Below are positions 10,450 to 21,045 of a DNA stretch of 64,000 nucleotides, piece after piece; the first letter of the stretch is position 1, and every line of letters starts with the position of its first letter. Below the pieces are notes generated by a model. It saw nothing but the letters and a program-made list of their open reading frames with translations, was not told the origin of the DNA and ran no database searches. Position numbers and translations under genes: made by a program. Origin of the DNA: Ascaphus truei (Eukaryota > Chordata > Amphibia > Anura > Ascaphidae); assembly GCA_036426205.1 (NCBI GenBank), contig CM071568.1, forward strand, positions 217,421,372 through 217,485,371. Direction: 5' to 3'.

Positions 10450-11860
10450 AATACATTCAATACATTCAATTCGATACTTTGTTGAACCTTGGGACTATGA
10501 ACAATCTTTTGGAGTCAGATCTCAGATGATAAGTGCTGCATGTGGTAGGGGTGAGGAGCTTGTTCAGATAGACGGGTAGCTTGCCCAGAAAGTATTTGAT
10601 GGCAAGATCGTAAAGATGAACTTTGCGCCTAGGCTCGAGTGATGACCAATCTAGTTCTTTGAGCATTTCGCAGTGATGTGTGTTGTAGTTGCATTGGAGA
10701 ACAAAACGGCATATTGAATTGTAGAGGGTGTCAAGTTTGCTAAGGTGGGTTTGGGGTGCCGAGCCATATACTATGTCCCCATAGTCGATAATTGGCATTA
10801 GCATCTGCTGTGCGATACGCTTTCTGACCAGCAGACTTAGGGAGGATTTGATCTGGTAAAGTACACCTAGTTTGGCATAGGTTTTGGATGTCAGGGTATC
10901 AATACATCCCGAATGTTAAATGGGAGTCAAATCAGACCATATGCCCAAGTTTTTAAAACTTGTAACAGGAGTTAGGGAGGTTTTAGCGTTGGTTCTGATC
11001 TGGAGCTCAGTCACTGGAAGCTTTAGGAATTTAGCCTTTGTCCCAAATACCATTGTTACAGTCTTGTCAGTGTTTAAAAACCGTTTGTTTTGGGAAATCC
11101 AATTTTCAAGTCTCAAAAAGTCAGATTGAAGTATGTGTTCAAGGTCGGAGAGGCTATGGCTGTGTGCATATAAGATTGTGTCATCTGCATACAAGTGTAT
11201 TGAGGCTTCCTTACAGGCTGTAGGAAGATAATTGATGAACACTGAGAAGAGTAGGGGCCACAGAACAGAGCCTTGCGGGACACCACAGGGGATATCCAAG
11301 GGGTTGGAGTTAGAGCCTGAGATGGACATATGTTGGGATCTAAATGATAGGTTAGGACTGAAATCAGTTTAAAGCATGCTTCCCTATTCCAGAGCACTGG
11401 AGTTTGTTAAGCAAGATAACATGTTCAACAGTATCAAAAGCATTTGCAAAATCTAGGAATATTCACCAGTAAGTTGTCCCTGTTCCATTCCACAATGGAA
11501 TTCATTGCAAACTTTTAGCAGGGTAGTTACCGTGGAGTGTTTAGGGAGAAAGCCAGATTGGGATTGGCTAGGGAAATTTGCCTTGGTATAGTAATCGCTT
11601 AATTTGGAGTGAATACATTTTTCAATGACTTTGGATAGTATTGGGAGAAGAGAGATTAGCCTGTAGTTTGAGACAGTGTTTTTGTCCCCACTTTTGAAGA
11701 TTGGGACAACTCTGGCACTTTCCAGGCCTTAGGGATATGGCCTGCAGACAGGATAGAGTTGACTATGGAAGCAATTGGTTTGGCAATGGCTGGGGCACCA
11801 AGTCTTAGGAACTTAGATTGCAGTAAGTCAGGTCCACAATGGCTGCTTAGTTTTTATTTT
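10450..11860 (-). pseudogene. Decayed L2/CR1-type non-LTR reverse transcriptase
   Basis: Reading the minus strand from about 11,730 downward, the RT blocks appear in order: RVVPIFKSGDKNTVSNYR, a fingers/palm block with AFDTVEH (about 11,430), GVPQGSVLWPLLFSVF (about 11,280), LYADDTILYA with its YADD catalytic pair (about 11,180), then a thumb and C-terminal part from 10,804 (IIDYGDIVYGSA). Known: GVPQGSVLGP and YADDT are typical of the Jockey/CR1/L2 group, not L1. The block is broken by stops and frame changes, the second G of the GPLLF motif is W, and there is no endonuclease upstream. It is a relic cut off near 11,860. L2 against Rex1 cannot be settled by eye. Confidence 0.8.
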
Positions 11861-11869
11861 AGGAGCGCT

Positions 11870-13640
11870 TGTTCTCCTCTTCGGATACTGGGATAAATTG
11901 AAAATTGTGAGCAGTGTTGGGAAAGGTTGGGCTATAGGGGTACTCTCAGAATGAGGTTCATGTTTGTGGTTTGGGTTGCGTTTCGCTAATACACTGTTAG
12001 AGCAATGCAAAGTAATTGAAGAAAAATAAAGCATTCATATATGTTAAATGTGCGCACTAGGTAAAACACTTTTTATGACAGTGAGTTAAACTAAGTCAAT
12101 TGAGAGCAGGGGCACATGTCCAGGTAATTGTTTCATAAGGGAAATTGTAGCACAGTGTCTGGAACAGGCATTCTGACTCTGAAACAGCTTTAGGAAATTT
12201 TATTGCTATCCAATTAACACTACATGAACATACTCCTGAGTCAGGAATAGACAGATTTCTTAGAGAGTGTTCTAGTTGGAAAAAATGTACTTGTCCCTAA
12301 CAGCAAAGACATACAGTAGACTCTCTTGAACTCCTAAAGTGCCCATATTTTAATTTTAATGCAGAATCTGAAGGGAGAGCTATGTTAGAAGAGCAATAAA
12401 GAACAAGTTATTGTATGTGCTGCTTCATTTCCGAATAGCTGAAAAGATTAATGCACTCATCTGCATTGCTCTCTGCAGCTGCTATGAAATGAAACATTGT
12501 GCACAGTAACTTGTTCTTTATTGCTTAAATAACATATACTCTGCTAATTTTACCTTGTCCTCTCTTGGTACCATTTGTAGCCGACACACAAACATCATAG
12601 AAATGTTATTACCTGGAAACATTTGCAGGTCTTGTTTTTTTTTTTTTTATTATTATTGAAAATTCATTCTGTTATACAACCCAGTGGCCAGCACAGCATG
12701 TTCTATTTGAGTATTGAAAAATAAAAAGCTTTTTGTGCGCTCTCTTAAAAGCAAGAAGAAACCAATGCTCACATTGATGCTATGCTTACAAATAGAATAC
12801 AGGCGAGCCAAGGTCTTACTAATGTAAGGCAATGTAGAACGCAGCAGCACTTCTAAGTCGCAGTGCAAGTTATTTTTCAATCATTCCCCAGCAGGCGATG
12901 GCTTCAACTTTACATTTTCATGACAAGTATCACAAATATAAATGATGATAGAAAATAACAATATTTTTGTTTTATCTTACATTGTACTGCCAGCCCCATC
13001 CCAGAAGGTAATGGTATCAAAGTGATCCTACGTCTATGAATGATAATGTGGCTAATGGTTAGTCGGCACATTATTTTTAGCTTTGAGAATTATCATTGAA
13101 ACATTTCCATTACATGTAAATATTTAAAAAAAAAAAAAAAAAGATAAGCACATCGAGAATTCAGTGCATTTAAAATAAAGATCCGTGGTCTATACTGTAA
13201 TTATGTTTGTGGAACTGGCCAAAGTTTCACAAATATGGAAACAAATGTCCTGTGTCTTCCTGTTGGTAATATAGAAAGTCATTAAAATCTTCAGAGAAGG
13301 ATAGTGGCATAGGGATTATTCAACCAATCTTGTTAGTGAGATTTATAGCAATAAACAAAAATGTGCCAAATAATCCAATTTGTAACTAGGAAAGCAATAT
13401 TTTGAATGTTTAGAGAAGAATGGTGTTATCTTGGATTCTTGTTCAATATCTCGAAAATCCTGATTCCTGCAGAACTTTCTTGTCATGTTTATGACAATGA
13501 CCTAAATTTACTCAATTTTCATATTGATATTGTTGTGTTAATGGTAAAAATAAATGTTTTGTTTTTTTAACCGCCATTTATATTGCTATTTATTGCTTCA
13601 ATAATGCACGAATAACTCTCATTTAATCCCAGTGATTATC
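11870..13640. other. No gene seen
   Basis: AT-rich sequence with a T-run at about 12,636-12,648 and an A-run at 13,125-13,142. The pieces 12,400-12,420 and 12,500-12,520 contain GAACAAGTTA and its complement, suggesting a small decayed inverted repeat. Open frames are short and featureless. Confidence 0.4.
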
Positions 13641-13800
13641 TCAGGCTGGCGTTAGGAATAGACAGATCACAATGTCTCCTGACGCGCACACTCACCCCGG
13701 TAGAAAGTTTTCTCTGCAACAACCCACGTGTGTTTCCAGGCGTAATGACGGAAGAATGGCTGCCGCAGTAGCCCAACGGGTTTTTTTAACAGCAACGGCA
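13640..13800 (-). repeat. Interspersed repeat, minus-strand copy of the 16.06-kb block
   Basis: Over about 150 bp this is the reverse complement of 16,050-16,215, at roughly 85% by eye. Shared text includes ACAATGTCTCC, GACGCGCACA, GGTAGAAAGTTT and AATGACG. The 16-kb copy also carries a degenerate CTGATAAAG/ACGCGTTGG motif. The two copies flank a Tigger MITE and the ribozyme element in an inverted arrangement. Confidence 0.75.
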
Positions 13801-14247
13801 ACGTCCTCCATTTCTTTTTTTATATATACTAGAAAATAATTTTACTTCCTATTCTAATGGTGAAACCTATAAGGTGAAAGGTTACATTAACTGTAAAACC
13901 ATTTACATGATTTATATGTTATCTTGTGCCTATGGCTTTCAATATATTGATTGTACAATGCGCCCTCCACATACATATTAGATTTCTTGAGTACAGAAGA
14001 AAAATATAAAAGTGTACCTAGACATTTTGCATCCTGTTAAAGTAGGCACCTGAGAGCATGTGCATTATGGGCCTTGAGCATATTCCTCCCTCTATTTTGC
14101 GGGGGAATGCGGATAGGTTCAAGACCCTAAGCAGACAAAAAAACATTTTGGATTTGTAAATTAGGCACTTTATCACCTAATGGTCTTAATGAATGTCTGG
14201 ATATAGTACATTAGTTTGAATGATCTTTTATGGCTTAGAATAATATG
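13801..14247. other. No gene seen
   Basis: Nothing recognisable in this AT-rich spacer. Confidence 0.4.
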
Positions 14248-14249
14248 TA

Positions 14250-14571
14250 CAGGCATACCTCGGTTTAAGGATACTCACTTTAAGTACACTCGCGAGTAAG
14301 TACATCTCACTCAATAGGCAAACGGCAGCTCGCGCATGCGCCTGTCAGCATGTCCTGAACAGCAGTACTGGATCCCTACCTGTACCAAAGCTGTGCGCAA
14401 GCGGGGAGACTATAGAGCCTGTTACAAATGCGTTATTTACATCAGTTATGCACGTATATGACGATTGCAGGGATCGATAAGTGGAAAAAAGGTAGTGCTT
14501 CACTTTAAGTACATTTTCGCTTTACATACATGCTCCGGTCCCATTGCGTATGTTAATGCGGGGTATGCCTG
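14250..14571. mobile_element. Tigger-like (Tc1/mariner superfamily) MITE, 322 bp
   Basis: Starts CAGGCATACCTCGG and ends GGGGTATGCCTG, with TA on both sides (14,248-14,249 and 14,572-14,573). The CAGGCATACCTCG end is typical of Tigger/pogo-type elements. Subterminal TTTAAGTACA repeats occur in both halves. No coding capacity. A more distant relative (CAGGCAGTCCTCG ends) is at 47,541-47,976. Confidence 0.85.
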
Positions 14572-14573
14572 TA

Positions 14574-14965
14574 TATGGTAGGCTACAGGATGCATAACCT
14601 TCCCAAAGACTGTCCCATCCAATACCAAATAATACACTGACAGCCATTTGGATCAAACCGGCCACAGCTTTTATTAACATTTTCCAATCCTTGCCAGTAA
14701 TTTATCATATTTAACATAACCATATGCCAGCCACTGACATTACTGCCAAGTGGGCACGTTCACCAAAATAAACCAAAGGTTAAAGCAGCACACCATAAGA
14801 TGATGCATTGATATTCCCTTCCCAGACTTCACCAGGGCCAAACCACCTGTCTATTCCATAACATACCGTTCCAGCTGGCAAGGAATCGCACCCCTGCGAC
14901 AAATCAAATCATCCATTATAGAAATAAAATGCATAGTAATAGAATAAATAATATAAACTTACATT
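14574..14965. other. No gene seen
   Basis: Nothing recognisable. It contains TTAAAGCAGCACACC near 14,780, resembling the end motif of TTAA-type MITEs. Confidence 0.35.
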
Positions 14966-14969
14966 TATA

Positions 14970-15395
14970 TATATACTGTGGAGGGTTTTTGTCACTTTTT
15001 TCCCCACCATAACTTTACTAAGTGTGGTGAAACCTATCCTAAGCTTCATTTTGCAAAGCCAGTATAACCAACCCCACACTGATGAGACCCATTAAGGTCG
15101 AAACGGCTGTCTGTGGGTGGGTTTACTGGCTATGCATCTTAACCCTGGCTGTGCTCAAAGCTGTGAAATGCAGCAAGCAAAAGCTTACAGGGCACCATGT
15201 TATATGGTTTTGAAGCAAAAGGTGGCAATGTGTGCTCATTTGCATGTCATTTCCCAGAATCCCTTGCTGCCATGGAAGCACTGTGTGCTGGGTGATAATG
15301 GTGAAAGGCAGGGTTGCAGATCTGTCTAAGACATGCAAATGAGCATACAGTAATATTTCCATTTGATATAAATATATATTTGTTTCTTTTAAAGG
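14970..15395 (+). mobile_element. Short interspersed element carrying a hammerhead ribozyme
   Basis: The body from 15,112 to about 15,360 is shared with 44,795-45,260 (minus strand) and 45,830-46,030 (plus). Shared text includes TTAACCCTGGCTGTGCTCAA, GGTTTTGAAGCAAAA, CCCAGAATCCCTTGCT, GGGTGATAATGGTGAAAGG and ATGAGCATACAGTAAT. The leader (GTGGAGGGTTTTTGTCACTT) recurs at 46,060. There is no ORF of note. Known: short non-autonomous retroelements with type I hammerheads (retrozymes) and Penelope-like elements occur in animals. Inferred: this is such an element or a fragment of one. No RT or GIY-YIG coding is seen nearby, so what mobilises it is unknown. Confidence 0.65.
15057..15131 (+). ncRNA. 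Type I hammerhead self-cleaving ribozyme
   Basis: All core parts are present and in order. CTGATGA is at 15,079-15,085. Stem II is GACC/GGTC (15,086-15,089 with 15,096-15,099) around a CATTAA loop. GAAA is at 15,100-15,103. A minimal stem III (AC/GT) encloses GGCT, and the cleavage triplet GTC ends at 15,111. Stem I is long: CCCACA just before the core pairs with TGTGGG just after the cut, and further out AGCCAGTA (15,057-15,064) pairs with TACTGGCT (15,124-15,131), with internal loops between. A short stem III and open stem I fit the minimal type I hammerheads of Penelope-like elements and retrozymes. Activity is inferred, not shown. Confidence 0.88.
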
Positions 15396-15399
15396 GAGG

Positions 15400-16050
15400 T
15401 AGGGAAACCTGTCTTTCAAAAGTTGACAAAAAATGGTTGCTCTGACAAAGCCTAACTGATATTAGTTCCGCCCCTTATTTTAATTTGAACATTCTAATTC
15501 ATACTCAAACTCAATCTCTATATATCTCCAATCCTGGCAATGTAGGCGTCACGTCTGTCATGATACCCATTCCCAAGAAGTACATGGGTATCTTCTTTAT
15601 TTATTCTTGTGTATTTTAGTCTTTCTTGGGTCTGATCTTTTTAAAAACAAACATTAACTTAACATATTCAGTCAGGTGTATATGTGTGCGAATGTTGTAT
15701 TGTATTTTGAGTGTATATATATTTTCAGTTATGTGGTATGTAATGGATGTATGACATTAACTTACTCATTCATTGTGGTCATTTAAACTATTGAGGCAGG
15801 AAGTCATCACAGTGCGATATAAGCTCACAGACGAATCAGCGAAACTTACCATCGCAGTCAATGGTAGATATTGCTGATTCCGACACGATAGTGCTTTGAT
15901 GACCCCATGCCCTTTGATGACTCCTGGCCCGAGTGCTTTATTACTTAGTGACAAATTGATATATTGATGTGTTACTTAGCAACGAAGCACTACTTATACA
16001 TGGTATTACAGACCCATCAGCATGCCCCTGATAAAGTCGCCTTTGCTGTA
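15400..16050. other. No gene seen
   Basis: Spacer with T-rich stretches. Short frames (for example 15,766-15,954 on the minus strand) have no recognisable content. Confidence 0.35.
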
Positions 16051-16240
16051 ACAAAACGCGTTGGTCTAATGACAGCCATTCTGTCGTCATTACTCCCGGA
16101 AACACAAGTGGGTTGCTGCAGAGTAAACTTTCTACCGGAGGGACTGTGCGCGTCGGGAGACATTGTGGTCTCTGTCTCCTGTGGCTGTCTCCGATTGGAC
16201 TTCGGATCTTCCTTTATCTTTAGACCCAACACCTAGACGT
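16050..16240 (+). repeat. Interspersed repeat, plus-strand copy of the 13.65-kb block
   Basis: Inverted counterpart of 13,640-13,800. The adjoining CTGATAAAGTCGC...ACAAAACGCGTTGG (about 16,026-16,062) resembles a hammerhead core with the GAAA changed to AAAA and G8 changed to A, so it would not be active. Confidence 0.7.
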
Positions 16241-16964
16241 GACGGCTGGTAACTGTAGAGTATTGAACTCTTGCAAATGCTACTATATATTTTACTCTTG
16301 TGAGTGAATTTTTTGCCTATGCGCTTGCATTAAAACTCCGATTTTTACATTTATATTTTTACACAATGGAACATTTTTGTATTTAAGCAAATTAAGGCCT
16401 ATGATTTAAAATGCTCCGATTCCTCAAAATTGAACTATATGAAATCCCACAGTTCATACTTTTCCATTAAATAAGTGTTTCTTGTGTGGAATTCTATTCA
16501 AAGGGCTCTACTAATTTTTTCAGGAATATGGACTCATGTATATCAAATGTTCTCATTCATAAACACGTGGAAAATATTTGAAACTTTGCCTAATCCAAGA
16601 AGAAAGTTGTTCTGGCACCAGCAGCATCTTCTAAATACATTCTTGAAATTAGATCACTTCTGCTCTTTGAGGTGAAAGTAGTTTTTTTTCTGTAACAGAT
16701 ATGTCCTTTTTTCACCCACTCAGCAATTCAAAGAACGTCAATATAATTCTCTACAGGGAGTTTTCTAACAACATTCCCACAGACTCTATAGCTGGAGACC
16801 AAGTTAACAATTGCTAATACTGTTTAACTTCAAACAATGCTGGAGTGAAGATACATTCTGTATCTAGTATGGGGTTTTTATTAAAGGGGCAATCCCACCC
16901 AGGACCAAAGTGTACTGACAGTGACATGTTTAAGGGGTTACATCTAGATGATTTCTGTATGACA
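16241..16964. other. No gene seen; possible end of a TTAA-type element
   Basis: At 16,873 the text TTAAAGGGGCAATCC matches the end of the TTAA-type MITE at 48.8 kb. If this is a left end, the Tx1-like LINE inserted about 90 bp inside it. A possible partner end is TCCCTTTAA at 26,585-26,593. This is speculative. Confidence 0.35.
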
Positions 16965-16980
16965 CATATAAGCACTGTTC
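16965..16980. repeat. Target-site duplication, copy A, of the Tx1-like LINE
   Basis: CATATAAGCACTGTTC is repeated exactly at 25,698-25,713. The LINE's T-run (its poly(A) on the minus strand) begins at the next base. This is the expected footprint of target-primed reverse transcription. Confidence 0.95.
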
Positions 16981-17379
16981 TTTTTTTTTTAAACTTTCAT
17001 TTTATTAGGTGAGGCAATACAGACATATTAACACAATCCATTGGCTTACAATGCGTCACTGTGTTTTCATACTTCTTCTCCAAACAACATAAAAAACATG
17101 ACATGACATACCGGACGAACAAAGGAACCGGGGAAAGGAGAGAAAGGGGGGGGAGGAAGGGGGTGTGGGGGGTGGTGAGCGACACTGGCGGTTTTTGGTC
17201 TGTGCTAGTTTAGGCTTTCCTAATTAGGTCCGGGATCGCAGCTCTTTATGTGGCTGTGTGCCTACTTTCCTCTACCAGTTCGGAATATCCTTTAACTAAA
17301 TCTCCCCTTTTTATGTTGCTTACCTCAGGGCCTAGTGTCTAGGATCCATTTCGCCACCGGAGAACGCCTTTGCTAGCTA

Positions 17380-20300
17380 TCATTGCAATATGTTGGTGAG
17401 GTCAACCCCCGGGATGTCTGTCTGTGTCAGCCAAGGTGACCACACTTTTAGAAAATTTGTGCCGGTGTCGTTGACCAGACTTGTCAACTGTTCCATCCGG
17501 CAGACGAACCAAATTCGATTTCTGATTTTGGGTATAATTGGAATCTGTGGTTGCTTCCACAGTGCTGCGATCTCGCATCTAGTGACAGTGGCAAAATGTG
17601 CCACTAGTCTGTGTGTTGCGTTCGAGAACCCCTGAACCCGCCGGCCTAACAGGAACAGCCACGGATCCAAGGGGACCTCGATCTCCAACAGCCGTTGTAG
17701 CCACTCCTGTACCTCCTCCCAAATCGGGGCCACTTTTGCGCATGACCACAGCATGTGGAGCATGTCCGCTCTCTCCCCGCACTGTTTGGGGCAGAGCGGG
17801 GAGTAGCCTCTGACAAATTTCGAGAGTTTTGTTGGGGTATAGTACCAACGCATGAGGACCTTATAGGCGTTCTCCTTTAGCGTGGTACAGATAGAGCTCT
17901 TTGCTGCTGCCTGTAGGATCCTATCCCAATCGTCGTCCTCTAATGTGTCCCCTAAGTCAGCTTCCCACTGCCTCATATAATTAAGTCTAGGTGTGTCAGT
18001 TGTCTCCGGACAAATCACTTCCCTGTACATTCGAGAGGTTAGGCCCCGTGTGTCCGTTTGTCTGGCGCACAGCTGCTCGAAATTTGTTCTCCGTGGCCGA
18101 ATTGGGGTCTTGGCATAGAAGGCCCTTATCTGTAGGTATCTAAATAATTCAGTATTCGGAATGTTTTTTTCCTCTTTTACGTGAGCGAAGGATTTAATTA
18201 CACCCTTGCTGCCAAGATCATACAATCGGAGGTAGCCTGCTAGTCTCCACTTTGTGAACTGAGCGCTGTCTAGACCAGGAGCGAAATCCGGGTTGCCCCA
18301 TATGGGGGTCATCAATGACTGCTGTGATGTAAGAGAACATCTAAATTTAGTGGCCCCCCATACCTTCAGGGAATTTCTCATGGCCTGCAGTGGTGTGGAC
18401 ATCCGTACATGACTACTCTTGGGTAGCCATATCAGGTTCTTCAGATCCACCGGGGCGCAGCACTCCCTCTCCAGTGCCACCCATCTCCTAAGGGTTGGGT
18501 CTGTGTGCCACTGCAGAATCTGCGTTAATTGAGCTGCTTCGTAGTAAGCAAACAAGCACGGCACGCCCAGCCCCCCTCTTGAGGTCGGCCTCCTCAAGAT
18601 ATCTTGTTTAATTCTGGGCCTTTTTTTATTCCAAATGTATTTTGTTATCGCGGACTGTAAAGAGAGGATCTCTTCTCGTGGCAGGGGAATCGGGAGGGTC
18701 TGAAAGAGATACAGCACTCGTGGGAGAAGATTCATTTTTACGCTTTGTATCTTGCCTATCCACGAGATGCTATATTCTGCCCATCTCCGTAGATCCTCCT
18801 TTAGTGTCTTGAACAACTGTGGGTAATTTGCCTTATATAAGGTTTTATAATCTTTGGTGAGGTTAACCCCTAAATATTTAATCATAGAGGGCTGCCATTT
18901 AAAATTGAAATTGAGTCCAATTAGTTTTTCAGTTGATTTAGGTAGATTGAGATTGAGAGCTTCTGATTTGGCCTGATTTATTTTGAAACCCGAGATTTGA
19001 TGGAATCTCCCCAGAATTGAGAACACATTGGGCAGAGAGGTAAGAGGCTGCGATAATGTCAGGATCACATCATCTGCGTACAGGGCAACCTTGTGTGATT
19101 GCTCTTTAAAAGTTATGCCCTTGACATCCGGGCTTGACCTAATATGTGCCGCCAAGGGTTCTATACATAGAGCGAACAGCAAGGGGGACAACGGGCATCC
19201 CTGTCTCGTGCCACTATGAATCTGAAAAAGCTCTGAAGGGAATCCCTGATGCCTCACTCGAGCTGCCGGCCCCTCGTACAGTGCCATGATGGCCTCCAAT
19301 AAGCTTCCTCCGAAGCCAAACGCCCCCAGCGTCTCTTTCAGGTAGGGCCAATCGATCCAATCAAACGCTTTTTCAGCGTCCAGACTAAGCACCATCGAAG
19401 GAATATTTTGCTTTTGGGCCAGATCGATAACGTCAATTATTCGTCTGGTGTTGTCTGCCGCCTGTCTGCCGCTAATGAACCCCACCTGATCTGGATGTAT
19501 CAGCTTTGGCAGGACGATACCCACTCTATTAGCTATGAGTTTTGAGAAAATTTTAATGTCTGTATTAATTAAAGAGATGGGCCGGTAGCTCTTACAGTCT
19601 GCCGGGTCCTTTCCAGCTTTGTAGATCAGTGAAATAGACGCCTGGAGCATCCGCGCCGGGAAGGAAGCTCCCTGCAATACCGAATTAAAGAGTTGCAATA
19701 AGTATGGGGCTAGAAGTTTTATGTATTTTTTGTAATAGAGGTTGGAGTATCCATCTGGGCCCGGCGCCTTGGCTGGCTTAAGAGACTTTACGACATCCGT
19801 CAACTCATCGGAAGAGAAGTCTTCCTGTAGTGCCTCTCTTTCCGCTCTGCTCAATTTGGGCAAATTTGCCTCTTTCAGGAATTCTCGGAGATTTTTGTTT
19901 GTTTTTTGATTGTGGATAACCTTACCCCCATCGTACAGCGACTCGTAGTAGTGCTTAAATTCCTCTACGATTCGCGCAGGATTAGAGGTAAGTTCCCCTC
20001 CCTGCGTGCGAATTGATTGTATTTGGTAATTTGGTTGTTTGTTTCGAAGTTTAGTCGCTAAGAGCGTGTCTGGCTTGTTCGCTTTCTCGAAGAATCGGCG
20101 TTTCGTCCAGCTCATTTCTTTTTCAGCGTGAGATGTCAGTTTTAAATTTAGTTGTTTTTTGGTATCTTGGATCTGAGTCAAGATTGCCTCGCTTTTTGAG
20201 GTTTTATGTATTGCTGTCAGGGAGGCCAGTTTCCCCTTCAGTTCTTTGATCTGACTCTCTTGTTCTCTCTTGCGTCTAGCAGCTAGGCACATGAGAGATC

Positions 20301-20541
20301 CACGGAGGGTAGCTTTATGGGCCTCCCACAAAGTGGCAGGTGAGGATACACTTCCCTCGTTCTCTGTAAAGTATTCTCTGATTTTGTCTGCAATTTCGAG
20401 ATCAAATTTAGGGATTTTTAGCAGTAGTTCATTTATTCTCCAATTCGCTCCCGGTCTGTCCCGCAACTGTAGTTCGCACCGCAGCTCTATCGGTGCATGG
20501 TCTGACCACGAAATTTCGTGTATGCCCGTGTGGGAGACCAT
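17380..20541 (-). CDS. ORF2 (APE endonuclease/reverse transcriptase), 3' open part, 1053 codons
   Basis: The open frame starts at an internal Met (MVSHTGIHEISWSDHAP, the last endonuclease motif) and runs through the whole RT to the C-terminus. Blocks seen are APGPDGYSNLYYKKY, YKAGKDPADCKSYRPISL, SGRQAADNTRR, LSLDAEKAFDWIDW, RQGCPLSPLLFALC and LYADDVILTLSQ, then a C-terminal zinc-knuckle-like stretch (CPKQCGERADMLHMLWSC). Upstream in this duplicated copy the frame continues, but Glu120 of ORF2 (GAA) has become TAA at 20,827-20,829, so the endonuclease N-terminal part is cut off. R in AEKAFDR is W here. Alone it lacks most of the endonuclease and is unlikely to support retrotransposition. Confidence 0.9.
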   Translation of the reverse strand: MVSHTGIHEISWSDHAPIELRCELQLRDRPGANWRINELLLKIPKFDLEIADKIREYFTENEGSVSSPATLWEAHKATLRGSLMCLAARRKREQESQIKELKGKLASLTAIHKTSKSEAILTQIQDTKKQLNLKLTSHAEKEMSWTKRRFFEKANKPDTLLATKLRNKQPNYQIQSIRTQGGELTSNPARIVEEFKHYYESLYDGGKVIHNQKTNKNLREFLKEANLPKLSRAEREALQEDFSSDELTDVVKSLKPAKAPGPDGYSNLYYKKYIKLLAPYLLQLFNSVLQGASFPARMLQASISLIYKAGKDPADCKSYRPISLINTDIKIFSKLIANRVGIVLPKLIHPDQVGFISGRQAADNTRRIIDVIDLAQKQNIPSMVLSLDAEKAFDWIDWPYLKETLGAFGFGGSLLEAIMALYEGPAARVRHQGFPSELFQIHSGTRQGCPLSPLLFALCIEPLAAHIRSSPDVKGITFKEQSHKVALYADDVILTLSQPLTSLPNVFSILGRFHQISGFKINQAKSEALNLNLPKSTEKLIGLNFNFKWQPSMIKYLGVNLTKDYKTLYKANYPQLFKTLKEDLRRWAEYSISWIGKIQSVKMNLLPRVLYLFQTLPIPLPREEILSLQSAITKYIWNKKRPRIKQDILRRPTSRGGLGVPCLFAYYEAAQLTQILQWHTDPTLRRWVALERECCAPVDLKNLIWLPKSSHVRMSTPLQAMRNSLKVWGATKFRCSLTSQQSLMTPIWGNPDFAPGLDSAQFTKWRLAGYLRLYDLGSKGVIKSFAHVKEEKNIPNTELFRYLQIRAFYAKTPIRPRRTNFEQLCARQTDTRGLTSRMYREVICPETTDTPRLNYMRQWEADLGDTLEDDDWDRILQAAAKSSICTTLKENAYKVLMRWYYTPTKLSKFVRGYSPLCPKQCGERADMLHMLWSCAKVAPIWEEVQEWLQRLLEIEVPLDPWLFLLGRRVQGFSNATHRLVAHFATVTRCEIAALWKQPQIPIIPKIRNRIWFVCRMEQLTSLVNDTGTNFLKVWSPWLTQTDIPGVDLTNILQ

Positions 20542-21045
20542 TGGGACCAGTCTGTTGGATACAAGGAAGTAATCTATCCGGCTATATCTGTCATGGGGGT
20601 GGGAGTAAAAAGTATAGTCCTTGGTCTGTGGATGTTGCTCCCTCCAGATGTCTACTAGCTGACAGTCCCGGAGTCCGTGGGAGATTGTTAGTATGTCTCG
20701 TTTATTGGACTGATTAGGGGCTGTACATCTATCTAGCTTTGAATTTAACGCTCTGTTCAGGTCGCCTGCTAATATGATTTGGCCCTTTGCTTCCCTCTGT
20801 AAGCGCCTAAAAAAAAGAGCAAAAAATTATTTTGCTTGTTCGCATGGGGCGTACAGCGAGACTAATGTGATAGCTTGACCCTGGATGGAGCCTATTAAGA
20901 TAATGTATCTGCCCTCAGGATCTATAACTTTCTTTTCTAGTTCAAACAGTATGTTCTTGTGGAATATAATGGCCACCCCTCCCTTTTTTGTTAGGGCGGA
21001 GGCTAGATATATTGTGGGGTACTCTTTGTCTATATATTTGGGGTA
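19049..21045 (-). repeat. Tandem duplication unit 2 inside ORF2 (1,997 bp)
   Basis: Matches 21,046-23,042 at a constant offset of 1,997. By eye about two dozen substitutions and no net indel separate the copies (roughly 1%). It carries the nonsense change at 20,827-20,829. It spans the codons for residues 48 to about 712 of ORF2. Confidence 0.93.

Noticed and set aside
17579..17848. ORFs inside ORF2 of the LINE on other frames or strands
   Set aside because: Shadows of the real ORF2 frame; no independent support. The same holds for 19,028-19,219, 20,270-20,717 and 22,267-22,714.
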